From assembly GCF_900543425.1 (NCBI RefSeq), contig NZ_UQRQ01000014.1, positions 1 to 64,000 on the forward strand: a stretch of 64,000 bases of DNA. The letters are read 5' to 3'. Every line of letters begins with the position of its first letter. Position 1 is the first letter of the stretch. Origin of the DNA: an uncultured Sanguibacteroides sp. (GTDB taxonomy: Bacteria; Bacteroidota; Bacteroidia; Bacteroidales; Marinifilaceae). Below, piece after piece: positions 55,005 through 63,877 of this stretch. The position numbers were made by a program, and so were the translations under genes. The notes beneath the pieces are model-generated. The model made no database searches, had not been told where the DNA came from, and was given only the letters and a program-made list of their open reading frames with translations.

Positions 55005-55838
55005 ATGAAAACAAGACACATTTTTTTATTTATCCTATTGGTCACATCACTAAGCTCTATGAGCTGTGATAAAGACGACGATAACAAATACCAACCCAAT
55101 GCGGAAGTGGTTAATACCTTTACCTCTAAATACCCCGATGCACAACACGTCGAATGGGAAATGAAAAACAATTACAATGTCGCCGAATTCCGGAATAACG
55201 GAATCAAAACCGAAACTTGGATCGACGCCTCCGGCAAATGGTACATGACAGAAAGCGACATTTCGTTCGAGGCCCTACCGGATGCAGTAAAAACAAGCTT
55301 CAATGCCAGCGAATATGCCCAATGGAGAAGAGAAGATATCGACAAAGTGGAAAGAGTTGATATGGGAACCATTTACGTGATAGAAGTGGAACAGGGAAAT
55401 CAGGAGATGGATCTCTATTATACGGAAGACGGAAATTTATTTAAAGCCATACCAGATAACGATTCCGATAATTACATGCCGACCACTCTTCCCGAAGAGA
55501 TAAAAAACTTTATCAGTCAAAAATACAAAAATGCCTCCATCATCGATACGGAGATCGAACTCGGCTTCATTGAAGTGGAAATATGGGACAATAACCGGAA
55601 AAAAGAGGTATTATTTACCCCTAAGGACAATAAATGGCATCTAACTACTTGGGAACTCCGGGGAAATGAAGTACCGGCTAACATTTTAAATCTGATACAT
55701 TCCCAATACGCCGGCTATAGAATAGATGATATCGATTACGAAGAGAGAGCAAACGGGACAAATGTTTATCTTTTCGAACTGGAAAAAGGACAACAGGAAA
55801 TTTATGTCTCCATCGATACCAACGGAAATATCCTATAA
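55005..55838 (+). CDS. PepSY-like lipoprotein
   Basis: 277 residues, lipoprotein signal with Cys in LSSMSCDKD. Two PepSY-like modules: KYPDAQHVEWEMKNNYNVAEF and KYKNASIIDTEIELGFIEVEIWD. It is a paralogue of the protein at 41151-41996 (shared KYPDA-x-x-VEWE, LTTWE, YRIDDI and FELEKG), the other being a secreted soluble form. It follows the small PepSY gene by 35 bases, probably in one transcript, and ends at palindrome copy C. Confidence 0.85.
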   Translation: MKTRHIFLFILLVTSLSSMSCDKDDDNKYQPNAEVVNTFTSKYPDAQHVEWEMKNNYNVAEFRNNGIKTETWIDASGKWYMTESDISFEALPDAVKTSFNASEYAQWRREDIDKVERVDMGTIYVIEVEQGNQEMDLYYTEDGNLFKAIPDNDSDNYMPTTLPEEIKNFISQKYKNASIIDTEIELGFIEVEIWDNNRKKEVLFTPKDNKWHLTTWELRGNEVPANILNLIHSQYAGYRIDDIDYEERANGTNVYLFELEKGQQEIYVSIDTNGNIL

Positions 55839-55841
55839 AAA

Positions 55842-55918
55842 GATTTAGTGATTAGGTGATATAATGATTGGGTGATTCTTTTAATCTCTTAATCACCTAA
55901 TCACTAAATCACAGAATC
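55842..55918. repeat. Period-8 palindrome, copy C
   Basis: Units GATTTAGT, GATTAGGT, GATATAAT, GATTGGGT, GATTCTTT, then AATCTCTT, AATCACCT, AATCACTA, AATCACAG. Its 19-base arms, 55842-55860 and 55892-55910, are perfectly complementary. It fills the whole gap between two convergent genes and abuts the stop of the transglutaminase-like gene. Confidence 0.7.
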
Positions 55919-57109
55919 CTACTGTTTTTTCTCGTACAGTTTTACCTCCACAGGATCGTTCTTCACCTTGACCTTTTTTTCGTAACCTTTCCCTTCGTCG
56001 TCCCAATACTTCAAAGTATACTCTTTGTCCTTTTCAACTATAAACTCTAACACATCGTTCATATCTTGGGTAGGAGCAGCCGTTCGTCCTCCGCCGATCT
56101 GATCCGGACCGCAAAAAATATCGATATTGGTGGCAATCCTGTCTTCTGAATTTTGCGAACACCGGGCATTCTTAAACATCATGACCCTCATCGTCACATG
56201 ATTACCGTCCGACAATTGTTTATCGGCTACTTTCTTGTAGATATCCAAATAACGTTGAGTCACGTTCCACGCCGGAACATACGTGATATTCTCGTCCCAA
56301 ACCAACGGAAAACTCTCACCCGTGGGCTTAAAAGAAGAAGCAAAAATAGCATGTCCCCGATCCCCCGGATCGGCTTTACCCGCATCCGCCAGAAACCACG
56401 AACGATTCAATTCGTTCGGATAATATTCCGTGAAATACCATTCTCCGTCTATCCAAACCTCACACCAATTGTGATTACCGCGATCATCATGCCAATTAGG
56501 GGTTCCGGCAATACGGGAAGGAATACCGACTGCTCGAAAAGCATCCGTCAACAAAATGGAGAGCCCGCTACAGGAAGCCATTCCCTGGCGCATCGATTCG
56601 GAAGGATTTTGGTCCGGTTTTTCCCGGTTCGTATTGTAATCGACCTTTACCTCGTCCCGGATGTGTTTATTAACGGCCCATATGGCCTCTTTCAATGTCT
56701 TGCAATTCTCCACGTACGGAGTAAAACGATTGTAAAAACCGGAACGCCAATCATCTCGTTCTTCGTTCAAACAGGCATAAGGCAACACCTCGTTCAAAAA
56801 AATAGAATCAGGCACACTCTTCGCCCACTCGAAACGATTCCTTGCCTTATAAGCTAACTCCACGTTATTCAAAAGGAATTTCCCTTTCATAGAGAGTAAA
56901 TCCCGCTTCGGCATATAAGCAATTAAAAAGGCTACACCCTCTTTCATTTCCGGGGAAGCTTGTTTTAATGCCCATGCTAATTCGCCCCGGTTTGAATCGG
57001 CTTTCACCAACGCCTCGTCCAATAAGGCGTGATATTTTTCAGGAACACCGTCATATTTGCTGCAAGCGACACACACGCAACAGAGTATTATCCATAATGC
57101 TCCTTTCAT
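55919..57109 (-). CDS. Transglutaminase-like lipoprotein
   Basis: 396 residues, lipoprotein Cys16 in VCVACSKYD. The transglutaminase-core fold shows the catalytic Cys180 (GMASCSGLSILL) and His213 (GNHNWCEVW), with a Tyr-rich YFTEYYPNEL in place of the usual Asp position. The C-terminal part (about 290-396) is beta-rich. Acting on peptidoglycan peptides or polysaccharide is plausible for surface members, unproved here. It is the third gene of the yggS operon, 1 base after the DHOD-like gene. Confidence 0.85.
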   Translation of the reverse strand: MKGALWIILCCVCVACSKYDGVPEKYHALLDEALVKADSNRGELAWALKQASPEMKEGVAFLIAYMPKRDLLSMKGKFLLNNVELAYKARNRFEWAKSVPDSIFLNEVLPYACLNEERDDWRSGFYNRFTPYVENCKTLKEAIWAVNKHIRDEVKVDYNTNREKPDQNPSESMRQGMASCSGLSILLTDAFRAVGIPSRIAGTPNWHDDRGNHNWCEVWIDGEWYFTEYYPNELNRSWFLADAGKADPGDRGHAIFASSFKPTGESFPLVWDENITYVPAWNVTQRYLDIYKKVADKQLSDGNHVTMRVMMFKNARCSQNSEDRIATNIDIFCGPDQIGGGRTAAPTQDMNDVLEFIVEKDKEYTLKYWDDEGKGYEKKVKVKNDPVEVKLYEKKQ

Positions 57110-57110
57110 C

Positions 57111-58106
57111 TCAATACTGCTTGTTACTGAAATATTTCATAAACTGGGCTCTTTCGTACAAATCCGGATTCTCTATGGATGAATAAGACAATTGTCCCCT
57201 ATACTCTTCCACCGCATGGAACCCCTTGGATTCCATCCATTCCGATACGAATTGATTCATCTCCCCGATCACCGAAAGTCCTTTTTCGTAAAGTACGGAA
57301 CAAAGTTGTACGCTGGTAGCTCCGGCCAATAACATTTTAACCACAGCCTCTCCACTATGTACTCCCGTGGAAGCCGAGATCTCCAATTGTTTATCTTTTC
57401 CGGCTAAGATTCCGGTCCATCTTAAAGTCGTTCTGAGTTCGCTCGCCGTACTAAACACGGAAGCCGCCCCCATCGTCATCGTATTTATATTGATATCCGG
57501 TTCGTAAAAACGGTTGAACATCGTTACGGCATTCGCCCCGTAAGCTTTTAACTTATCTACGAAAGCCGACAGGTTAGTAAAATAATGACTGATTTTCACC
57601 GATACCGGTATCTTTATCTGCTTCTTAATGGATTTCACAATATCGAAATAAATATTTTCAACCTCAGCACTCTCCGTGAACTCATTGACAGGCAAAATAA
57701 AGACATTCAATTCCAAAGCATCCGCACCGGCCAACTCTAACTGATGAGCAAAAGAAACCCACTCTCCCCCGCTAAAGCAATTGACACTCGCTATTACCGG
57801 AATCTTCAAACGACTTTTGGCCGTACGGACTAACTCCACATATTTTTGGATCGTATTGGAGCGGATATAGGCCTTAATATAATCTTCCGCTTCGGGATAG
57901 GCATCTCCCATTCCGTAACCGGACTTAAATATACCCACGCTCTCCTCATTAATCTGTTCCTCGAAAATGGATTTTAAAATAACGGCCCCGACTCCCGCTT
58001 TCTCCATCTCTACCATTTTTTCTATATCCGAAGTCAAACCGCAACTACCGGCAATAATAGGGCTTACCAAATCCAAACCCATGTATTTTGTCTTTAAATT
58101 TGCCAT
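57111..58106 (-). CDS. Dihydroorotate dehydrogenase-like flavoprotein
   Basis: 331 residues, TIM-barrel flavoprotein of the PyrD-like group (DHOD class 1-like, but lacking a PyrK partner nearby). FMN-phosphate motifs near the C-terminus: ASTGVHSGEAVVKMLLAGATSVQLCS. VNCFSGGEWVSFA holds a Cys in the position of the class 1 catalytic Cys. It may not be the housekeeping pyrimidine enzyme; NCBI calls such proteins dihydroorotate dehydrogenase-like. It lies 37 bases after yggS. Confidence 0.85.
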   Translation of the reverse strand: MANLKTKYMGLDLVSPIIAGSCGLTSDIEKMVEMEKAGVGAVILKSIFEEQINEESVGIFKSGYGMGDAYPEAEDYIKAYIRSNTIQKYVELVRTAKSRLKIPVIASVNCFSGGEWVSFAHQLELAGADALELNVFILPVNEFTESAEVENIYFDIVKSIKKQIKIPVSVKISHYFTNLSAFVDKLKAYGANAVTMFNRFYEPDININTMTMGAASVFSTASELRTTLRWTGILAGKDKQLEISASTGVHSGEAVVKMLLAGATSVQLCSVLYEKGLSVIGEMNQFVSEWMESKGFHAVEEYRGQLSYSSIENPDLYERAQFMKYFSNKQY

Positions 58107-58143
58107 ATGAACAATATTTAGTTAATAACGTAATTTATTTCTC

Positions 58144-58812
58144 TCAATTCCGATATCCGAATATGAAACTCCCCACTCTTACCATGGTGCTCCCCTCTTC
58201 TACGGCTATCGGATAATCCCCGGACATTCCCATGGACAACTCCTTAAATGCCGGATCATGGGCAAAATAGTTCTGTCTCAAACCATCGAAAATCGTTTTC
58301 AAATGATGAAACTCTTTCCGAACTTGTTCCCTATCCTCCGTGAAAGTAGCCATACCCATCACGCCCACGATATGTATGTTTTTCATCCGCCCGTAGATCT
58401 CACTCTCCAATAACTCTTTTGCCTCCGCCTCATTCAGACCGAATTTTGTCTCCTCTTCCGCAATGTGGAACTGCAACAGACAGGGGATCACCCGTCCGTT
58501 CTTCTCCCCCTCCTTATTGATGGTATCCAATAACCTTAAACTCTCCACCCCATGGATCATGGCTACAAAAGGAGCTACATACTTCACTTTATTGGTCTGC
58601 AAATGACCGATCAAATGCCACTCTATATCTTTGGGAAGCGCCTCGTATTTCTCTACTAACTCCTGTACCCGATTTTCTCCGAATACACGCTGTCCTGCTT
58701 TATAAGCCTCCTCTATCGCCTCTATTGGTTTTGTTTTGGAAACTGCAATCAATTTTACCTGTTGAGGTAAGTTATTCAATACCTGCTCCAAATGCTCACT
58801 AATATCACTCAT
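58144..58812 (-). CDS. YggS-family pyridoxal-phosphate homeostasis protein
   Basis: 222 residues. PLP-binding Lys26 lies in LIAVSKTKPIEAIEEAY; also FGENRVQE, HLIGHLQTNK and SMGMSGDYPIAVEEGSTMVRVGS are the family signatures. It has no catalytic domain beyond the fold III barrel and controls PLP levels in the cell. A TATATTTG element at 58852-58859 precedes it, and two genes follow it on the same strand. Confidence 0.95.
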   Translation of the reverse strand: MSDISEHLEQVLNNLPQQVKLIAVSKTKPIEAIEEAYKAGQRVFGENRVQELVEKYEALPKDIEWHLIGHLQTNKVKYVAPFVAMIHGVESLRLLDTINKEGEKNGRVIPCLLQFHIAEEETKFGLNEAEAKELLESEIYGRMKNIHIVGVMGMATFTEDREQVRKEFHHLKTIFDGLRQNYFAHDPAFKELSMGMSGDYPIAVEEGSTMVRVGSFIFGYRN

Positions 58813-58851
58813 CTCATTTCAATTATACATTCCAAACGAACTATGAATTCA

Positions 58852-58859
58852 CAAATATA
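58852..58859 (-). promoter_or_regulatory. -7 promoter box of the yggS operon
   Basis: Minus-strand TATATTTG matches TAnnTTTG; leader about 33 bases. Confidence 0.5.
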
Positions 58860-58935
58860 GCGTAAAAAGATCATAATTTGTTATCGACTATCGACAAAAT
58901 ATAAGACGTATTCGGATTATTTCAGGGATTTGTAC

Positions 58936-58943
58936 TACTTTTG
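58936..58943 (+). promoter_or_regulatory. -7 promoter box of truA
   Basis: TACTTTTG matches TAnnTTTG; transcription would begin near 58950. Confidence 0.5.
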
Positions 58944-58972
58944 AAACACAAAATCCAAAACAGGAGTTGAGT

Positions 58973-59722
58973 ATGTGCAGGTATTTTATCGAATTAGCTT
59001 ACAACGGGAGCGAGTACAACGGCTGGCAAATACAACCGAATGCCCCTTCTGTCCAAGAAGACTTAAACCGGGCCCTTTCACTTCTCCTCGGTCAGAAGAT
59101 TAATGTAACGGGAGCCGGAAGAACGGATACCGGAGTACATGCTTCCTTCTTCGTGGCTCATTTCGATAGCTTCACGCTTATAGAGGACACCTTGACTCTT
59201 ACCGACAAATTGAATCGTTTTCTAAATAAAAACATTGCCATTAAGCGAATTTATCCGGTAAAAGAGGAAGCTCATGCCCGTTTCTCTGCCCTTTCCCGCA
59301 CCTATAAATATTATATCGATAAGGTAAAAAACCCTTTTACTTATCCGTTCACGTTTCGTGTTCGTCCTTTACCGGATATGCAACGCATGAACGAAGCCTG
59401 TCGGATTCTATTCGAATACGACGATTTTACCAGTTTCTCGAAACTCCATACCGACGTAAAGACCAATAATTGCCGAATCATGGAGGCTTACTGGAAAGAA
59501 GAAGGTCATCAATTGGTGTTTACCATAAAAGCCGACCGTTTTCTTCGTAATATGGTCCGGGCCATTGTCGGTACCTTGTTGCAGGTCGGGCAACATAAAA
59601 TAACGCCGGAACAGTTTCGCCGGATCATCGAATCCCGGGATAGGGGGAATGCCGGAACATCCGTTCCGGGAAATGCCCTCTTCCTTTGTGACATAGAGTA
59701 TCCCGATTACTTAAAATGCTAA
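58973..59722 (+). CDS. truA: tRNA pseudouridine(38-40) synthase TruA
   Basis: 249 residues from the ATG at 58973. It isomerises uridines 38-40 of the tRNA anticodon arm. The catalytic Asp52 lies in GAGRTDTGVHA; RTYKYYI, RFLRNMVRAIVGTLL and GNAGTSVPGNALFL are further family motifs. The frame's TTG at 58967 adds two residues and is not preferred. The next gene starts within or just after the end of this one. Confidence 0.95.
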   Translation: MCRYFIELAYNGSEYNGWQIQPNAPSVQEDLNRALSLLLGQKINVTGAGRTDTGVHASFFVAHFDSFTLIEDTLTLTDKLNRFLNKNIAIKRIYPVKEEAHARFSALSRTYKYYIDKVKNPFTYPFTFRVRPLPDMQRMNEACRILFEYDDFTSFSKLHTDVKTNNCRIMEAYWKEEGHQLVFTIKADRFLRNMVRAIVGTLLQVGQHKITPEQFRRIIESRDRGNAGTSVPGNALFLCDIEYPDYLKC

Positions 59723-59733
59723 AACAAAATTTT

Positions 59734-60921
59734 ATGAAAAACACCATAACACTCTTTCGGACTTTATTGTTGATTCTATGTTTTTCCTTCCCGGTCACGG
59801 CTTCAGCCGAGAAAATCGTTCTCTCCAAGGAGGCAACCATCAGCATATTGACTTGTGCCCCGGGAAATGAACTCTACTCCCTGTTCGGGCACACCGGCAT
59901 CCGAGTAATAGACAATATTAACCAGATTGATGTTGTATTTAATTACGGGACGTTCGACTTTGACACCCAGGGTTTCTATCTGAAATTCGCCCGGGGATTA
60001 CTCCCGTATCAGCTCTCTGTCAGCAATTATTACGGTCCTTACGGTTTTCTCAGTTCTTACAATAAACAAAAAAGAAGCATCTATTCTCAAACTCTTGATC
60101 TCGATTCCATACAGAAACAAAAGTTGATGGATCTTCTGATAGAAAATTACGAACCGCAAAACCGTTCCTACTTATACAATTTTCTGTATGACAATTGTTC
60201 CACACGTGTCCGGGATATCATAGAAAAAAGCCTGAACAACGAGATCACCTGGAGTACACAGGAACAAGACAAGAGCTTCTGGAACCTTTTGGACGAATAC
60301 CTGCGGCGTTCACCCTGGACACAATGGGGAATCCATACCATCCTCGGCTCCCCGGCCAATACCGATGCCACGAACCGGGAACAGATGTTTCTACCCGACT
60401 ACCTGATGTACGCTCTCGACTCGGCGTATCATCCCAACGGAGAACGTCTGGCCCAGCCGATAGAAATCCTTTATCAAGCACCGGAACAGGATCATTCGAC
60501 CCCTTGGTTCTTATCTCCTTTTTTTGTCTTTTTCATCGGCATGGGAATATTGATTTTCATCTTTCAGAAAACCAAAAGTATTTGCCTTGTCAAAGGTATA
60601 TCCATACTCTTTTTCATAGCAACCGGATTAATCGGATGTTTGATTGTCTTTTTGGGTTTCTTCACGAAGCACCCCACCACTTTCCCAAACTTCAACATCC
60701 TATGGGCAAATCCACTAAACTTGGTTGTCGCCTTTTTTATAGCCCGGAAACATATTTCCTGGTTAGTTAGCAAATACCTATTGATTTATTTAGGAATCCT
60801 TGTTATCGGATTGATCAGCTGGTTCTTCCTGACCCCGGCAGTTCTCCCTTCAACGCTGTTTATCATTATCTGGATGATCTACCTGACCGTTCACACCCGC
60901 TATCTCAGAACCCGAATATAA
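59734..60921 (+). CDS. DUF4105 membrane protein (Lnb-like periplasmic domain)
   Basis: 395 residues from the ATG at 59734, giving a good signal peptide (ends near TASA); an ATG at 59716 would overlap truA. The N-terminal DUF4105 domain shows GNELYSLFGHTGIRV and LYDNCSTRVRD, the His and Cys expected as catalytic residues in relatives of the lipoprotein N-acyltransferase Lnb. Four to five C-terminal helices (about 260-390) make the rest membrane. A lipoprotein acylation role would fit Bacteroidota but is inference. Confidence 0.82.
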   Translation: MKNTITLFRTLLLILCFSFPVTASAEKIVLSKEATISILTCAPGNELYSLFGHTGIRVIDNINQIDVVFNYGTFDFDTQGFYLKFARGLLPYQLSVSNYYGPYGFLSSYNKQKRSIYSQTLDLDSIQKQKLMDLLIENYEPQNRSYLYNFLYDNCSTRVRDIIEKSLNNEITWSTQEQDKSFWNLLDEYLRRSPWTQWGIHTILGSPANTDATNREQMFLPDYLMYALDSAYHPNGERLAQPIEILYQAPEQDHSTPWFLSPFFVFFIGMGILIFIFQKTKSICLVKGISILFFIATGLIGCLIVFLGFFTKHPTTFPNFNILWANPLNLVVAFFIARKHISWLVSKYLLIYLGILVIGLISWFFLTPAVLPSTLFIIIWMIYLTVHTRYLRTRI

Positions 60922-60960
60922 TTTTCTTAAAACACCCCTTGCAAATCCGAATAAAACCTC

Positions 60961-60968
60961 TATATTTG
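60961..60968 (+). promoter_or_regulatory. -7 promoter box of tRNA-Phe
   Basis: TATATTTG matches TAnnTTTG; TTGC at 60939-60942 is a partial -33 element 18 bases upstream. The tRNA begins 18 bases downstream. Confidence 0.55.
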
Positions 60969-60985
60969 CACCCGCAACAAAAGCT

Positions 60986-61058
60986 GGTGCCATAGCTCAG
61001 TCGGTAGAGCAAAGGACTGAAAATCCTTGTGTCCCCGGTTCGATTCCTGGTGGCACCA
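60986..61058 (+). tRNA. tRNA-Phe (anticodon GAA)
   Basis: 73 bases. Acceptor arms GGTGCCA and TGGCACC pair fully; the D arm is GCTC/GAGC, the anticodon arm AAGGA-CTGAAAA-TCCTT with anticodon GAA, and the T arm CCCGG with TTCGATT loop. The discriminator is A at 61058; a 3'-CCA is not encoded completely. Confidence 0.97.
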
Positions 61059-61079
61059 CAAAAGTAGAAGAGCGATTTG

Positions 61080-61118
61080 AAAAACGTTTGAATTATTAAA
61101 ATTCAAACGTTTTTCTTT
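61080..61118. terminator. Strong bidirectional terminator after tRNA-Phe
   Basis: A perfect 15-bp stem, 61080-61094 with 61100-61114, has a 5-base loop and a T-rich tail. It also ends transcription from the minus-strand kinase gene. Confidence 0.85.
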
Positions 61119-61126
61119 TCACTCCG

Positions 61127-63854
61127 TCACGGTTGAGGAGGGCATGGACAGAGCTCCGATATTTTCTTCTTCAGGTTATCTACATTCACCGGTTTGGGTA
61201 AGCAACCATTAAATCCGTTGGATAATATTCTTCGCATATCTTCGGGATAGGCAAAAGCCGTTACGGCGACGATAGGTATGTCGGGTGATAACTTTCGGAT
61301 GGCGGCCGTAGCCTCATAACCATCCATTTCCGGCATTTTGATATCCATCAGAATCATACAAGGATGATACATCTGGAACATCTCCACGGCTTCACGCCCG
61401 TTCCAAGCATGCACTAATGCATAATGCTTTTTGAGCATTACTTCAAAGAGTTTATAATTAGCGGGATCGTCCTCGGCTATGAGAAGAGTCGCCTGCTCGG
61501 ATGTTCTAAAAGCTGGCTGCGGAAAAGGTTCTTGAGTTTTAGTAAGATTAGCCGATCTGGTAATACATTCAGACGGCAACAAAAACCAGAATGTAGATCC
61601 CTGTCCTTCAGCCGAGTATACTCCGATCTCTCCTCCCAATCGTTCGATAATGCTTTTGCTGATTGCAAGACCTAACCCCGTACCCTTTACCTTGGCATCG
61701 AGTTTAATAAAGCGTTCAAAAACACTATCCAACTTGTCAGATGAAATACCACAACCGGTATCCTCCACGTAGAAATACCACCGACCGTCAGGATGCTTTC
61801 GGTATCCGAAATGAATATGCCCCTGCTGGGTAAATTTAGCTGCATTATTAATGAAATTATGCAACACCTGTAAAAGACGTCCCCGATCGGTATAAATAAT
61901 ACAACCGGGCTCTTTATACGTACAAACTACCTCTACAGCCGGATTAGTTATCTTCATGCGGCTCGTCTGTTCCAACTCTTCCATCAGCGTATTCAAATCA
62001 TGATTGGCAAATGTAAATTCCAATGTTCCTGCCTCGATCTTCGACAGGTCGAGAATATCGCCAATAAGTTGCAACAATAGGGCATTGTTGTTTTGAATGA
62101 TACTAAGGTATTCCTTTTTTTCCTCCTCTTCTTCCGTTTGGGCCAATAATTCCGAAAAGCCCACGATCGCATTCAGGGGCGTACGGATCTCATGGCTCAT
62201 GTTAGCCAGAAAGGCACTTTTAAGCGTATTGCTCCGTTCGGCCTGTTCCTTGGCTTCGAATAGAGATCTTTCCATACGTTTCTGGGCCGTAACCACACGT
62301 GCAGATCCTATTAACACTAAAGGTTTTCCATCTATATCGTATTTTGGGCTACTACTCTGGACTTCCACCCATTCATATTCCCTATCATTATACCAATGAA
62401 TGGGATAAACGTCGTGAAATTCAGAGATATGCCCTTCAATCAGATCCATGAACAAATCGATCGAATTACGGATGAATACGAGATAAATATTCATCGACAG
62501 AAAGGGTATAATTCCCTTGCTCATCAGGCCCTTGAGCACTCTCATGGTGATAAATGTCATAGTCGCAGGTTAAGGTGGCAGCTTTCAGATCCCCACTCCA
62601 CGGAATAACCTGCGCAATCCCCAATACAGAAGAGAGCGTAACATTTTTGAGATCCAAGTCCTCTTTAGCCTGCCGTAAAGCCAGCTCCGTTTCTTTTTGC
62701 TCGGTAATCCGCTGAGCCGAACCTATCAGCTGCACGGGCCGTCCGTCTGCCCCGCGACGAGCGATGCTACTCTGAACCTGTACCCACTCCCATTCTCGGT
62801 TGTTGAACCAATGCACGAGATAGACTTCATGAAATTCCTCCCGTTCTCCTTTAGCCAATTCGTCAATCATACGAACAGCATCCTCTCGATAATCAGGATG
62901 AATACCGGCAAAATAGTGTTTCATAGGAATGACGTAACGCCCCTGTTCATCGGGTCCATTGGCATTCTCAGGATGATAAGCATTATAGTCACAATAAAAT
63001 ATGTCATTTATAAGGTCACACCCCCAAGGAATAACTTTTGCCAGACTTAATACAGAAGAGAGAACCATATTCTTATGTGCCAGTTCATCTTTCGTATGCA
63101 AAAGCGATACTTGGGTCTCTTTTAATTCAGAAATATCAAGGGCGCTACTCAAGAGCAACTTCTCGTCTCCGAAAGTAAACAGAGTTCGCGTGACAACGAA
63201 AGTATGTTCCCTATTGTCATTAGCCATGTATTTTTCAATACCTTGATACTGTTTTTCCGGTCCTTGTAGCAACTGTCGATCGATCTGCCGAATCCTATAT
63301 GCCTTTTCCATAGGCATAAAAAGCTCTTCGGTACCTCCAATCATTTCCCCGGCCGAACGCCCGAACAGCTCAGCTTTTTTACTCCAGTAGACATAACGTT
63401 CGGTATCCATGCTCTTGACCGAAATAGGAATAGGAATATTATCCAACACTTCAGCAAAAAAATGATGCAAGTGCTCCGATTCTATCGGGATAACAGACTT
63501 TTCATCTATAGTACGGATATGAACCAATACCTGATCCGTTTCCAGATAAAAAAGAGATGTTTCATAAAAATACATTTTTCCATCCGCTTTCCCTTTATGC
63601 CGGAAAACAAACTTACGAGACTGTCGGGTCCGAATGACAAAATCCCAATGGTCTAATCCGATACCGATCGTATTTTTCACATTGTCTTCCGTTATACAAC
63701 GTCCGATAAAAGCCTCCGGATGATCGGACATCAATTCGGTCTTAGGATGAAAAATATCCAAAATTGTAGCGTTTGGGTCACAAAGAACGAACATATCCGG
63801 CATAACATCGAATATGGGACCGTATAGGTCGGCTATTTTAGGTGAGTTGTTCAT
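61127..63854 (-). pseudogene. Hybrid PAS histidine kinase/response regulator split by a frameshift
   Basis: Two overlapping frames together encode one kinase of about 900 residues. The first part (62466-63854) has PAS-like domains in series; the last one is a near copy of the previous one (LKNVTLSSVLGIAQVIPWS against HKNMVLSSVLSLAKVIPWG) and is cut by TAA right after SRIHP. The second part (from 61127) resumes with SIDLFMDLIEGHISEFHDVY, the expected continuation of that PAS, then has the H box ANMSHEIRTPL, HATPase motifs GTGLGLAISKS and a receiver with D in ILMDIKMPEMDG. Loss of about 8 bases near 62466 would explain the shift. A sequencing error is the other possibility. Confidence 0.7.
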
Positions 63855-63877
63855 ATTTTTGATAATTAATTTTTTTC

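Noticed and set aside
56153..56857. 234-residue antisense frame opposite the transglutaminase-like gene
   Set aside because: The sense protein has catalytic Cys and His and a signal peptide; the antisense product shows no motif.
57111..58106. Naming the flavoprotein pyrD
   Set aside because: No pyrimidine genes or PyrK subunit adjoin it, and this clade is usually only DHOD-like, so no gene symbol is given.
60195..60770. 191-residue frame inside the DUF4105 gene in another phase
   Set aside because: Shadow of a well-supported membrane protein; Arg/Pro/His-rich without recognisable structure.
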